DNA of 64,000 nt from Spirogloea muscicola (Eukaryota; Streptophyta; Zygnematophyceae; Spirogloeales; Spirogloeaceae): positions 444,565-508,564 of the forward strand of contig WELB01000040.1 of the NCBI GenBank assembly GCA_009602725.1. Direction: 5' to 3'. Below, piece by piece: positions 50,930 through 64,000 of this stretch (positions are counted from its first letter, which is position 1; the number at the start of each line of letters is the position of its first letter). Made by a program: the position numbers and the translations under genes. A model generated the notes under the pieces. The model had not been told where the DNA came from, made no database searches, and saw nothing but the letters and a program-made list of their open reading frames with translations.

Positions 50930-52070
50930 GCCTCAGGCCAGCAGGGCAGCAGACGTCGACCGGGGGGCGTCCATGGCCGCGGCGCCGCCGCCGGCGCCGC
51001 CGCCGCCGCTGCCTCCCCGGCCGCAGCACGGTGGGCCGGCCAACCGCCTCCCTTACCCGGAGCGGCCAAACCCCGGCCCCCCCCCCNCTCCCGTGGCGGG
51101 GGTGCCGACCGTGACCAGTCCTTACGAACCGGATCTGGTCCGCAAGGACCGGGCCCGGGCCCCGCGCCGGGCGCGCCGTCGGGATCGGCGCAGGGGGCCC
51201 CGGTTGCAGCGCCCCGTTGACCCCGCCACGTGACACCGGTTGCCCGACGGAGACGGCGGCCGTGTGCTGGGCCGCGTTCACACGCGCCGGGGTTCGGGGA
51301 AGCACCCCCGCCCGTTGACCCCTCCCCATTGGCGGGCGCCAGTCCGACGTGGCGCCAACCCGGCGCACGGCCCGGGCGGCGGGGCGTCGCCGGGGGCCCG
51401 ATCCCTCGCGTTCATTGGCGGCGACCCGAACGACAACCCCAGAGGGCGCGATGCGATCGTCAGGTGCCGTCCGATGTGCCCGCCGGTGTCGCCGGGCGCG
51501 TCGCCGGGAGGGCCGTTCGGCGCGCGGGGGGCGGCATCCAAGACAGTGCCTTGGGGGAGGGGGGTCCCCCGCCGGAGGCGGGGGGGGGGTGGCCGGGGGC
51601 CGCCCTCCCTCCCCCAACGGATAGCCCTCCCTCACTCCCGCTCCCTCGTACGCGATACCAGGCTCTCCCTTCGGAGGCGTTGGGCCCTGCCCCGTCAGCC
51701 GCGAGGGCACCCCCTCCCGCCACTCCCCGCCGGCGCAGCGCCGCCATCTCCACCAGCTGCGAGCGAGCCGGGTCTTGTCGCCGGCCAGCGGTAGCCCCGG
51801 CACCCCCCCGCGCTCCTCACCTCCGTTACCCCGCCACCGTTGCCTCCACCCCCGGGGCCTTCTTGCGAGCGCCCGCGCCCCGCGCCGCCGCCTCGGCCGC
51901 CGCCGCCGCTGCCGGAGTCATCTGCGGCGGACGCCGAGGCGGAGCGCCGGCCTCCCGGCAGCTGCGACCGGCGGCGGCACCAGCTGCGGCCGGCGGCCTT
52001 GCAGCGAGAGCTCCCGGCAGTGGCAGTGTGCGTGGCGCGTAGTGGCACGAGAAGGCGTGTCTTGAGAAGG
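50930..52070. other. Extremely GC-rich block with a single N
   Basis: Composition jumps sharply to G/C-dominated sequence with long C and G tracts (the C run around the N at 51087; the G run near 51579-51590). Frames are open on both strands because stop codons are rare, and their products are low-complexity Pro/Arg/Ala/Gly. It lies between the divergent SNM1-like and CesA genes and may hold the CesA promoter and 5' UTR. I see no rRNA or protein family signature. Confidence 0.5.
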
Positions 52071-52422
52071 TGACACAAGAGGGGCGGAAGAAGGGGGGAG
52101 GCGCGGGCCGGGGTGGCCGCAGTGGCGGGGCGGGCGTGCCCTGGACTGGACGCCGCAGGCTTGGGCGCCGCCGCCGCTGCCTGGCAGGCAGCAGGAGCGG
52201 CCAGCTGCCATGGCTGCCGCAGGCATCGGCGCATTGGAAGCAACTAAAGCGGAAAGCGGCTGGCGCGGGTGCCTGGCTTGAAGCCACCCCACGGGCACGG
52301 CCGGCTTGGAGTACTGGCAGGTCCGCCGCCGGGCCTGGGCCAGGGCTGACACTGGAACGAAGGCTTGAGCACTCGAACACTTGACCTGGTTTGGAGCGGC
52401 ACAAGGCGTCCGTCTGCCCCCC

Positions 52423-55400
52423 ATGGACGTCGCCACTGGCCTCGTGGCCGGCAGCCACAACCGCAACGAGTTTGTGGTCATCCGCTCCCACGAAGGCGAC
52501 GCTGGGGTGAGTGGGCGCTCTGCGTTGAGCTGCACCCTTATTCTAGGCATGCGTGCTTCTTGGGGCAGTGTCGTGGACAGCGCCGACCTGCTTAGCTGGG
52601 GCCAAGGTTGGCTCTGCTTGGGCCTGAGGTAGCATTAAGGGCTGACGTTGCGGACTTGCTGGTCCTCCACAGCCGAGGCCCATCCGCAACAGCGATTTCG
52701 ACCCGACTATCTGCAAAATCTGTGGCGACGAGGTCGGGGCAACGACAGAAGGCGACCTCTTTGTGGCGTGCAACGAGTGCGCCTACCCTGTCTGCCGGCC
52801 CTGTTACGAGTACGAGCGCAAGGAGGGTCAGCAGGCGTGCCCGCAGTGCAAGAGCCACTACATACGCCACAAGGGTGCCCCTCCTGCACCTTACTTCTCC
52901 CGTTGTTGCTGCAGACTCATGGGCAGGCACAAGCTGCTCCTTGCCAGTACTTCGTCTCGCTGGTTGGTACTCACGCACTAGTACATGCTGCTGGGCTTTG
53001 GCTGGAACTCTCTCAGGAAGCCCTCGGGAGGAGGGTGACATGGAGGAGCTCGATGCTGACGACTTGGAGGAGGAGTTTCGAGGCCTGGCAGCGCCGCCGG
53101 AGCCGCAGCCGCACCAGGTGATGGCGGCGCAGGGCCTGTCGCACCTCATGCAGGCCATGGCTGCCGAGGACGACGTCGACTCCCTCAGCAGCTACCAGCC
53201 GCTCAATCATCGTGACCGTGTGGTCGGAGGCGGGCCGGCGCACCACATGGCCCCGCCGCCAGCCGGCCAAGCCAATGCTGCCAACGGTGCCCACCATCAC
53301 TCCCGGCACCACTACGACGAGTACCAGCCAGATTACAACCCTGGCCAATTTCCGCTCCTGACCAATGGCCCCATGGTGAGCCGCCAATCAGTACGACATA
53401 GCTACTGAATAGCAGCAGACGGCAGAACAATCGAGTGCCGTCGTTTTGGCAGCCTCTTTGGGCAGCTTCTTGCCTTACCAAGGCAATCATGGGGCTCGTG
53501 CTTGTGGCGCAGGAGACGGAGTCGGTGCTATCCGCCGGGCAAGCCTCCGAGGTGCCAATCGACTACCAGCAGGCGCTGATGGTCACACGGCCCATGTTGA
53601 TGCCGCCCCCGCCGATGCCGCCCCCCCCGCCGCTTGCCTCGGGCAAACGCGGGCCGCCAGGCGCTGTGCACCCAATACCGTACCCGCCCTCTCCGGAGCC
53701 GAGCTACGCAGAGGCCGAGCCAGCATATGGCAGCCTTGGTGTAGGCATGGGTGACCCTCGTTACACTCCCGAGCACGGCTTTGGTGGGGGTGTACCCGAG
53801 CATGCTTTTGGTACAGCCTCATCCTTGCAAAGCTTTGCTTGTGATCCTGCAGTGTCAGAAGCCATGGCCCAGTTGCCATGCAGTTGCGACTGGCATTAGG
53901 TTTTCAGGTGCTGCAGGCAGCAGCCATGCCAATCGTGCCCTCCTCATGAAGCCAATCACTGGTATGTGCATTCAGCTGGGACGCCGCTCCCAGCAGACCA
54001 CATGACGGACGAGGAGAAGGATCTGGCCAGCTACGGCTACGGGAGCATTGCTTGGAAGGAGCGTGTTGAGTCCTGGAAGAATCGTCAGGAGAAGATGGGG
54101 GTGAGCACCAGAAGACAAGTAACCCAAAGCTCAGCAGCAGCAACGGCTGCCACTTGCAACGGAGCTGGCCTTTGCATCTCTGGATGCATACTCACAATAA
54201 GGTTTGTCTCCTGGCTGTCTACCGCTGCCATGGTCAGATGGCGATGACAGAGGGCACCAACCCGCTTATGGGCGGCAAGGGCGGCGGCGGTGGCGACGAT
54301 CCCGAGGATCCCGCTGGACCCGGTCCGGATGTGCCCATGTGAGACTGCTGCTGGCCGCTGTACCTATTCTTCTGGAGCAGCCATTGCTGGTCTTCATGGT
54401 CGATCGAGTAGCGCCAAGACTGTCTCCCGACTCAGCCTGATGATCTGAATCGCTGCAGGTCGGACGAGGCCCGGCAGCCGCTGTCGCGTAAGGTCACCAT
54501 TCCTTCAGCACTCATCAACCCCTACCGGCTGTGCATCATCCTGCGGCTCATCATTCTAGGCTTCTTCTTCCGCTACCGGATCCTCAACCCTGTGCCAGAT
54601 GCATACGGGCTCTGGTTAACATCAGTGATCTGCGAGTTGTGGTTTGCCTTCTCGTGGGTGCTCGATCAGGTATGACATACCCCTCATACAATCTGTCAAC
54701 GGTAGAAGTGTGTTCCTTGGGCTGCGCCTCTTCTTGCTAAGCTTATGCACGCACTGACACCACCAGCATCCCATGTTGCTCTGCAGTTTCCTAAGTGGAT
54801 GCCCGTCAACCGTGAAACATATCTTGACCGCTTAGCACTTAGGTGAGCAGTCTTTGACCAGGGCAGTAATTCACCATGCTCTCTTCCCAGCTTGTGTTTG
54901 TAGCTGCGAAAGATTGAACGCCTGTTTCTGGCACATATAGATGACATCTAATACTTCTCTGCCTAGCAGTTGTTTTGTTAGCAGCCTTGAGAGTGCTGGA
55001 TGATTGCACTTGTCTCAAATTTATGGTCATCTTGACAAATGGCATGGTGCAGATATGACCGCCACGGCGAGTCGCAGCTCTCCCATGTGGACCTCTTTGT
55101 TAGCACAGTGGACCCACTCAAGGAGCCGCCGCTGGCGACCATGAATACAATCCTCTCCATCCTGGCCATGGACTACCCCGTGCACAAGTTCTCCTGCTAC
55201 CTGAGGTACCTTCCTCAGTCCTGTTGATCATGCAGCAGCATGTGCAGCTGCCGTGGCTGATGTCATCATAACCAGGGCTCCTCCTGCTGTTGCACTTATG
55301 TTTGACTAATGAATAGAGGATGCTCGCTTTTGTTGCACCATGGCAGTGATGATGGTGCTTCTATGCTGACTTTTGAGGCGCTTTCTGAGACGTCGGAGTT

Positions 55401-58400
55401 TGCCCGCAAGTGGGTTCCTTTCTGCAAAAAGTTCAGCATTGAGCCGCGTGCTCCAGAGGTTTATTTTGCTCAGAAGCTGGACTATCTCAAGGACAAGGTG
55501 CAGCCAAGCTTTGTGCGCGATCGGCGTGCAATGAAGGTGAGCACTCTCTGATGCCTAGCTGAAGGCTGGTGGCTTGAGCATCCACTCAAACCTCTTGCCT
55601 GTTACGGATTATATTGGAATTGGCAGCTTTACCCCTGCTCACCAGCTGACTGAGCTCTTCTTTCACATGGGCAGAGGGAGTACGAAGAGTGGAAGGTCCG
55701 TCTCAATGCGCTTGTGGCCAAGGCCTCAAAGGTACCCGAGGACGGGTGGACTATGCAAGATGGCACACCATGGCCAGGAAATAACACTCGCGACCACCCC
55801 GGCATGATCCAGGTGACCATGTCATCTGTCAGCTGTCCAAGCCATGTCAGCTGGCTTGGAGCCATGTCATCTGTCAGCTGTCAGTGTGTCCTGTGGCATG
55901 CTGGCCGCATGCAAGTACCTCATCAATTGCACCCATTGCAATTGCCTTCTAACGCTGACTAGCTGGCGCAGGTCTTCTTGGGTGCCAGTGGAGGTCACGA
56001 CACCGATGGCTTGCCGCTACCCCGGCTGGTCTATGTATCACGTGAGAAGCGGCCAGGGTATAATCACCACAAGAAGGCAGGAGCCATGAATTCGCTTGTA
56101 AGTTCGCAGCACATACTGTATACCACCGGACTTAATAAAGCGGCGCTTGAGCTGCTCTTCTGTCATTGACTACTATGCATTCTAAACTGACAAAGACAAG
56201 CTGTCAGCAACTCACATTCTTATGCCTTGCCTGTCATCATGTAAACACCGGCCATGTTACCATGTCGCAACGCAATGCTTGACATACATTCTGTCACACT
56301 CTTGCTCAGGTTCGAGTGTCGGCTGTCCTCACAAATGCGCCGTACATCCTTAACTTGGATTGCGACCACTATGTGAACAACTGCAAGGCGCTGCGAGAGG
56401 CAATGTGCTTCATGATGGACCCAGCTCTTGGGAAGAAAGTTTGCTACGTCCAATTTCCCCAACGTTTTGACGGCATTGATCGCTCCGATCGCTATGCCAA
56501 TCACAATACAGTCTTCTTCGATGTGAGTACTCCACAACTTGTCTTTGACTGAGTCTAAGTAAAGACTGGAATGTCAGACATTGTTCTGGTTTAGTATGTG
56601 CTTCTTATTAAATTAATCTGAACCAGTGTAAGCTCCATGTCATCAATGCTCGTTGATCACGTCGCAGCTGCAAAGCTGGTCGGATGCATCTGCTGACTTC
56701 AGCCCACTATTTCTGGTGCTCGCTATCTGATACCATGAGTGGCTCCTATGTATGTGCAGATCAATCTGAGAGGGTTGGATGGCATCCAGGGGCCTGTTTA
56801 CGTCGGGACTGGCTGCTGCTTCCGGCGGCAGGCTCTGTATGCTTACGATCCGCCGGCGCTTAAGCGGAAACCTCGGGGCTGCCTTACCAGCTGCTGCTTG
56901 ACTTTATGCTGCTGTGGGAATCCCCGCAAGAAGGTCGCCCCCAAGCCGCTAAAGCCGCCCAAGTTTGGCAAGGGGGGCAAGGAGTCGAAGAAGCAGAGGA
57001 ACAACCAAAAGGATGCCGGCAACCTCCCCTTGCACTACCTTGAGGATGCCCACAGTGGTGAGTGCTGCTCTCATTGCACGCCACTATGACATGTCACTGT
57101 TGAGCCAATCCTGATGGCTTGACTGAGCTGAGGAGTAGTCCCAGTCCACCACATGGCATCCACTGACCAATCCCAAGAAGCATTGCAGTTGGTGGGGACG
57201 GCGAGACAGACAGCCTGATGACCATGCGGAGGTTTGAGAAGCGCTTTGGACAGTCGCCTGTCTTTGTGCTGTCGACCTTCAAGGAGGAAGGCGGCAGTGT
57301 GGGCGCCGGCAATCCCAGCTCCATTCTCAAGGAGGCAATCCATGTGATCTCGTGCGGATACGAGGAGAAGACGGACTGGGGCAAGGAGGTGGGGTGGATC
57401 TATGGTTCAGTGACAGAGGACATCCTCACGGGCTTCAAGATGCACGTCCGCGGCTGGCGCAGCATCTACTGCATCCCGCCACGAGCCGCATTCAAGGGCT
57501 CCGCGCCCATCAACCTGTCAGACCGCCTCAACCAGGTCCTGCGGTGGGCGCTGGGCTCCGTGGAGATCTTCCTCTCCATGTACTGCCCCATCTGGTTCGG
57601 CTGGGGCCCCGGCCGCCTCAAGTTCCTCCAGCGCATTGCCTACATCAACACTGTCATCTACCCCTTCACGTCCTTCCCTCTCGTCACTTACTGCACGCTG
57701 CCCGCCATCTGCCTCCTCACAAACAAGTTCATCATCCCGCAAATCGGCGACCTGGCATCCATCTACTTCATCGCCATGTTCCTCTCTATCTTCGTGACTG
57801 CCATCCTTGAAATGAGGTGGAGCGGTGTTGGCCTTGAGGAGTGGTGGAGGAATGAGCAATTTTGGGTCATTGGAGGCGTCTCAAGCCACCTGTATGCTGT
57901 CGTCCAGGTCAGTCTGGTACACCATGTTTTGGCGGGTGGACTGCTCCTGGACAGCCTTCTGTGTGCTTCTTGTGAGCGGATAGTGTTGCTCATAGATTTC
58001 CTTCTTCGCCTGCAGGGACTTTTGAAGGTGCTGGCTGGCATTGACACAAACTTCACGGTCACAGCCAAGGCTGCTGAGGATGCAGAGTTTGGCGAGCTGT
58101 ACATATTCAAGTGGACGTCCCTACTCATTCCTCCTACTACTATCCTGGTGATTAATATTGTGGGCATTGTGGCTGGCGTTGCCAATGCCATCAACAACGG
58201 CGTGGGCAATGGGACCAACGCGTGGGGGTCCCTGTTTGGGAAGCTATTCTTTGCTCTTTGGGTCATCGTGCATCTCTATCCTTTCCTCAAGGTACAGTAC
58301 AACTCCTCTTGTCATCCCCTACCTCCAACAAGAACAACCTAATTTAGAGCTTGTTGCAGCATTGGCCGTCACAAGATGATTTTTCCCCCAAAGCTTTTCT

Positions 58401-58632
58401 GTGCATTTCCCCCGAAGCTTTTCTGTGCGTGGTATCTGTAGCCTCATTCTTAGTGTGATTTCTTGTTTTTATTATTCAGGGCCTGATGGGACGGCACAAT
58501 CGCACTCCAACTATTGTGGTTGTGTGGTCCGTGTTACTGGCCTCCATCTTCTCCCTGCTATGGATAAAGATTGACCCATTCCTCCCCAAGTATGACGGCC
58601 CCAGCTTGGAGCAGTGCGGCATCCGCTGCTAA
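52423..58632 (+). CDS. CESA: Cellulose synthase catalytic subunit
   Basis: Seventeen exons: 52423-52506, 52673-52874, 53017-53375, 53513-53810, 53976-54100, 54238-54338, 54459-54669, 54787-54842, 55053-55205, 55347-55536, 55675-55812, 55972-56097, 56310-56522, 56760-57057, 57189-57907, 58016-58291, 58480-58632. They keep frame throughout (1233 aa, longer than typical land-plant CesAs). The enzyme polymerises UDP-glucose into beta-1,4-glucan at the plasma membrane. An eight-Cys RING finger spans Cys42-Cys87 (CKIC...CNEC...CRPC...CPQC). A long His/Pro-rich variable region (about 100-390) includes [14 protein letters not shown]. Two TM helices are in exon 7. Catalytic residues: Asp499 in [10 protein letters not shown], Asp698/Asp700 in DCDHY, TED at 927-929 and QVLRW at 967-971. 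The class-specific insert is Cys-rich ([14 protein letters not shown]). The remaining TM helices lie in exons 15-17, and the C-terminus is LEQCGIRC. The plant-specific inserts separate it from Csl and bacterial BcsA. Confidence 0.97.
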
Positions 58633-59574
58633 GGCTTCAGAAGGAAGACCATGTAATGTTTTTAGGTGGTCAGATCGTCAACACCGTGGGGAAGACGGCT
58701 TGACGACTGCTGGGAGAGGCTAGCCTCCTCACCACGTGGTTGAGAAAGGCGCAACGTGGAGTCATGCACAAGACTGCGTGGAGCTCGCACAAGAGACGGC
58801 AGCGGAAGGCGACCTTTGTGGAGGCTCACTCAGCTCACTTGATGGAAGACCTTATCATACGCAGGACTTAGCCAGGAGTCAGCCCATCATGGCACAGAAT
58901 GTTGGGTAACCACAGCGGGTGATCAAACCTGCGACGTGCTGAAGCGGTCTGAATGGAAAGACTCCTTCTGCCAGATTAAGCCACCCTGTCGAAGTCAGGG
59001 AGACTGGGTGGCCAATGCAGCCAGGAATGCAACCAGGTACCCATGTTGGGTACCTGGACCTGGAAGATCATCTGAGGGAGGATGCAAGAGGAGGATGAAG
59101 GTGGTCAGTGTAGTCAATTCACCTTCTGACTCTTTTGGACTGGTAGTTTTGTACCGTCCAGCCCCATCCTGTGCCTTCAATCGTACATTGCTGCACGCTT
59201 GGGCATTGGTGGTCTACTGAATGCAGGACCGAAGGAGTCCTTCAGGTCACATTTGTTGGTATTGACTGAGAGAAAGGCTTGTCATGGCTTTGTGGCGGAG
59301 TAGGTTGAGAACAGGTGTCGCAGATGAAACATATCTCAGCAGAATGAGAGCAGATACTACCAATTGTCCTCAGTGTATGCACAAATCAGACTGTATGCCT
59401 CAAATTTGGCATGCATAGCAACCACCCTTGTTCGATACAAACAGTGTAAGGTTAAATAATCTTGGACTGCAGGCTGCTATGTGCTGATGTTATGTTACTG
59501 ATGTGAAGCAGCTGCATGCTCAAGCGTGGCCAGTAAATTGAAAAGCTTATGGCCTTCGTGCATAAACACTCTTC
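58633..59574. other. CesA 3' flank, no gene seen
   Basis: Short frames only. A tandem unit of about 24 nt (CCCCCRAAGCTTTTCTGTGC) occurs just before this, in the last CesA intron at 58385-58430. Confidence 0.5.
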
Positions 59575-59800
59575 CAGTAGAGGGCGATGGCTGTGATTGG
59601 CCAGCCCAGAAATATGAACAAGGTTCAAAGGGGCCTAGATGACGCACACAGTGACTCAAGTGGTTACTGGGTGCTCAGTACACTAGTGAGCAGCCGCACG
59701 TCAGAGAAAGTAGCTTCTGAATAGCAGGTCCCCTGTCTATAGCCAGAGGTTGCGGCCAAAGCGCGACCAGCATCGCAGATACAGGCTACCTGGAAGACTT
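59575..59800 (+). repeat. Composite dispersed repeat, well preserved copy
   Basis: Module order: AGAGGGCGATGGCTGTGATT / GGCCAGCCC hairpin, AACAAGGTTCAAAGGGGCC, GTGACTCAAGTGGTTACTGG, GTGCTCAGTACACTAGTGAG, CAGCCGCACGTCAGAGAAAG, GCAGGTCCCCTGTCTATAGC and CAGAGGTTGCGGCCAAAGCG. It is one of the clearest full-length examples (about 220 nt). Confidence 0.8.
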
Positions 59801-60464
59801 CGAAGAATTTCACCACGAGAGATTTAGCAATATCGTGATAATTGTACCTACAAGTCAAGCACACCAAGAAATGTACAGGTGTTGTGATGGTCCTTACTTG
59901 TGCTATCACCACAATGGTCAAACTAACATGTGGTCTGCTTGACTATTTAGGTTAGTGATGGTCGCACAGACTCCTGTGATGAAGTGGAAGCTTGGTGGAT
60001 GACATGCTTATACTTCATCACTGTGTACTAGTTAGATATGCATGCGCTTTTAAACCATGATATATTGCGTACGTGCTATAGAGGGTGTGCATGGTCACTC
60101 TGAGTGACCAAGATCGGGCACCTGCACATGGTGCTCCATTCCCTTTGGCCACACAATCACTGCGCTTGCAGTAAGCCATTACGGTACAAGTTCTACTGAT
60201 GTGCAAAACTTGTACGCATATGTCATTTTTGCAACTTTCTTGCATGGACTAGCAGATGAATTCACCATGATCCTGGTACAGTGGAGTATTCCCACCACCT
60301 TCAAGTGTTCGCAGCCCCAGGTAACAAGAAGTAAAGGTCATCTTGCTAATCTTCAACCACAACAATAAGGTAAGTGCGATAGCGCCTCAGGTCAACTCGC
60401 CTGACTAGGGAAGTGCAAGAAGAGTAGGGAGGCAACCTGGTGCCAGCAGCCCAGGAAGAACAGA

Positions 60465-60525
60465 CGCTTCCTTTAGAGGGCGGTGGCTGTGAGAGGTCAG
60501 CCCAGACGAAGCTCGTGGCCAGAGA
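60465..60525 (+). repeat. Hairpin repeat copy
   Basis: TTTAGAGGGCGGTGGCTGTG, AGAGGTCAGCCC. The stem is preserved and the downstream module is missing or diverged. Confidence 0.65.
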
Positions 60526-60769
60526 AAGGCAGGAAGGCTGCCTGCGCCAAGGAGGGCCAGGACCGAGCAACCGCTCGGTTCAGTCTCTCGTTCACATTAG
60601 AGCCAGTCTAGGGTCGCCGGCACAAACAGCTCGTAAGGCGATAGCTTTGAGTTGCGGGGCGTTCGGAGCTCACAGTGGCTGGAGCTAGCGCGCAGCGCGG
60701 TGTCCCGACGACACCAAGGGGGGCAGGCCGATCTTGACGCGGCAGGCTCTTTCGCCCAGGTCTATTGCA

Positions 60770-60940
60770 TGCGCCTGTCGGGATCGCTGCAGCTTTCAAT
60801 AGCACACGCATTCCATCTGCGTGCCGTGCCGGTGCCCTGGCTGCAGCCTCTGGCTATAGATAGGGGACTAATTTCTCTGACCTGCGGCTGCTCACTAGCG
60901 AATATTGAGCACCCAATGGCCACTTGACCCGCTGTGTGCT
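60770..60940 (-). repeat. Composite dispersed repeat, downstream module, inverted
   Basis: Read on the minus strand: GTCAAGTGGCCATTGGGTGC, TCAATATTCGCTAGTGAGCA, GCCGCAGGTCAGAGAAATTA, CCTATCTATAGCCAGAGGCT, matching 59650-59780 closely. Confidence 0.75.
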
Positions 60941-62591
60941 TCAGCGCCTCTCTGACCGGTGACTTCTGCGGATGGACGCTCAGTAACCTCCAGTCAACAA
61001 ATAAATTACGAGTAAGTAGAGGGGCGGCGGAAAAGCGCCGCCGTGTCGGAACCCGGAGGCGTCAGCCAATGCGTGCAATCCTGCCCGCAAGTGCACGACA
61101 GACGCCAAGGAATGCTGCACAGAGATGGCATCTGTACACCTGAGCGAGCGACCCGACGGCGGTAAAGTATTGCTGCTCGCTCTGCTGCCCTTGACGGCGT
61201 ATAAATGCGCGTCCACAAGCCGCTATGGAATAGGTCGAGTCAGCTGGTCCCAAACGCCGCATGGGAATCGACCACAATTGCGATAGATTCATCGCCAGCA
61301 CTGTAATCTGCGTGCTTCCGCTCCTCGGCATTTGGGAGCCTTACCCAGATGGGACCATTAGAACAGTACGTGGTTTGGCTCGGTGCAGTGGCAAGGCAAC
61401 AAGTCCCTGCCTAAAGTAACCTCCTCCAAACATTGTGTTGGAAGCTTTTTTGGCTTATGGTGCTCATGTTAGTGCCACTTCAAGTGATTGCAAGGATGTT
61501 CTAGAGCATCGTGTACTTGCACTTATTGTCTCTTTGCGGGACCTTGGTCAGACAACGATCTGTCCATACCCGAGTTCGAGTGCTCGGGCATTTGCCTTCG
61601 TGCTGTCTGGACTCCTGAGCTTTTACCTGGCTCCGATCCGATCCGACTTGCCTTACTATATAACAAACGCACCTATCAGAATTTTGTAAATGCGCACCAT
61701 GTCATCTGTAAACTCACTTTGCTGCTCTATCATGCATATGTCACACTTGTTTGATCTACTACAAGCTGTTCTCGTAGTTATCTTCTACCTTTGCTCCATA
61801 CTTGCTTGATTTGCTCTGCCTGCCATGTGGACCCTAACAAAGTCTCTTGTCTGCAATCTGCTCTTCTGACATTGTCTAGCAATCGACGCCTTGTGGCATG
61901 ACATCTCATAGGCTGCCAGTGGTACCCTAGTATTACCAACTCAGGCGCTGTCTTATGAGAGAGGACAGGTCTCATAGTACAAGCCTCACAGATGGCATAC
62001 ACTGCATGGGTCTCTGGACAGTGGGAGGGTTGAGGGCGAGGGGGTTGGTGAAGGGAGCGTGGAGGGCATGCAAAAGAGTCAACTTTGGTTAGGTTGACAG
62101 TTCAAATGTCCTTGTACGAAGGAATGAACAATCTGCTGGCTTCAATTGCATGACGAAAAAGCTTACAATGCATATGACAATTACAGCTCGAATGCGGCCT
62201 CCTACATTGATTCCACCTGTACCCCTCTTCTCGTGGGTGTGTCCTTGCAGACTCTTCAGCAGACCGTAGTGGCAGATTGCATTTAGTTGGTGGTCAGTTG
62301 TCAAAGTACACCAGTCCACTTTGCCATATCTGATGACCTGCGCCTACATTATTGTAGCCCCTTGCGCTGCCATGCCCTTGGTACGCTTCTACCACCAGCA
62401 ACCTTGGTTGCCTGTGGCTTATTCTTGTGGGCCTTGTTGCATATGGGCATCTGACAGCCTGCACATGCGTCAAGGGGGGCAGTATGTTTGACGATGCCAA
62501 TGGTCAGCAATCATTGGCCAGCGGCAACAATCAGTTGCCGAAGGCCAATGACCGATCGCCATGCCTGTCTTGGACCATCCCTCGTTGACCT
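60941..62591. other. Intergenic, nothing recognised
   Basis: Only short frames on both strands. No family block, RNA gene or clear repeat. Confidence 0.5.

Positions 62592-64000
<1,409 letters not shown>

Noticed and set aside
51060-51770. GC-rich block considered as rDNA spacer or a bacterial insert
   Set aside because: No conserved rRNA segment and no bacterial-type protein could be recognised; the frames are low-complexity. Kept only as an unexplained compositional block.

Overview
This is a nuclear, intron-rich window from a streptophyte (a streptophyte alga or an early-diverging land plant; I cannot narrow it further from sequence alone). The evidence is a plant-type cellulose synthase with an N-terminal RING finger and plant-specific inserts, Ole e 1/root-cap secreted proteins, a plant-type mitochondrial succinate dehydrogenase flavoprotein, GT-AG introns throughout, and no operon structure. 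It is draft assembly: two runs of N (11495-12139 and 30844-30971), a single N at 51087, and a 122-base T run ending the window.

Layout. 1-3.6 kb: two tandem Ole e 1/root-cap genes (the first lacks its 5' exon). 4.9-8.4 kb: a nest of short hairpin-bearing repeats around the 3' end of a non-LTR retrotransposon that encodes a zinc knuckle and a restriction-like endonuclease. 8.9-11.2 kb: phosphomannose isomerase. 11.3-14.6 kb: an unrecognised gene with a gap in its 5' part and telomere-like repeats in an intron. 17.1-18.6 kb: a third root-cap gene, inverted. 19-24 kb: repeats. 24-29.1 kb: SDH1 in 16 exons. 30.1-30.4 kb: a small single-pass membrane protein. 31-35.9 kb: repeats and a second, nonsense-mutated retrotransposon tail. 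36.1-46 kb: a tomosyn/Lgl-like WD40 protein ending in an R-SNARE-like coil. 47.4-50.7 kb (minus): an SNM1/DCLRE1 nuclease-family gene. 50.9-52 kb: an extremely GC-rich block. 52.4-58.6 kb: cellulose synthase in 17 exons. 58.6-62.6 kb: repeats and apparently empty DNA. 62.6-63.9 kb (minus): an unrecognised gene whose reading frame runs straight into the terminal homopolymer.

The genes do not form one pathway. Several relate to the cell surface: CesA makes cellulose, the Ole e 1/root-cap proteins are secreted, PMI feeds GDP-mannose for wall and glycoprotein synthesis, and tomosyn-like proteins regulate SNARE-dependent secretion. I treat this as coincidence of neighbourhood rather than a cluster.

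The least explained structure is a dispersed repeat family of about 25 copies built around a GGCTG...CAGCC hairpin. It directly abuts both retrotransposon tails. A separate set of retrotransposon 3' ends all stop at the same CCATCACT terminus without poly(A).
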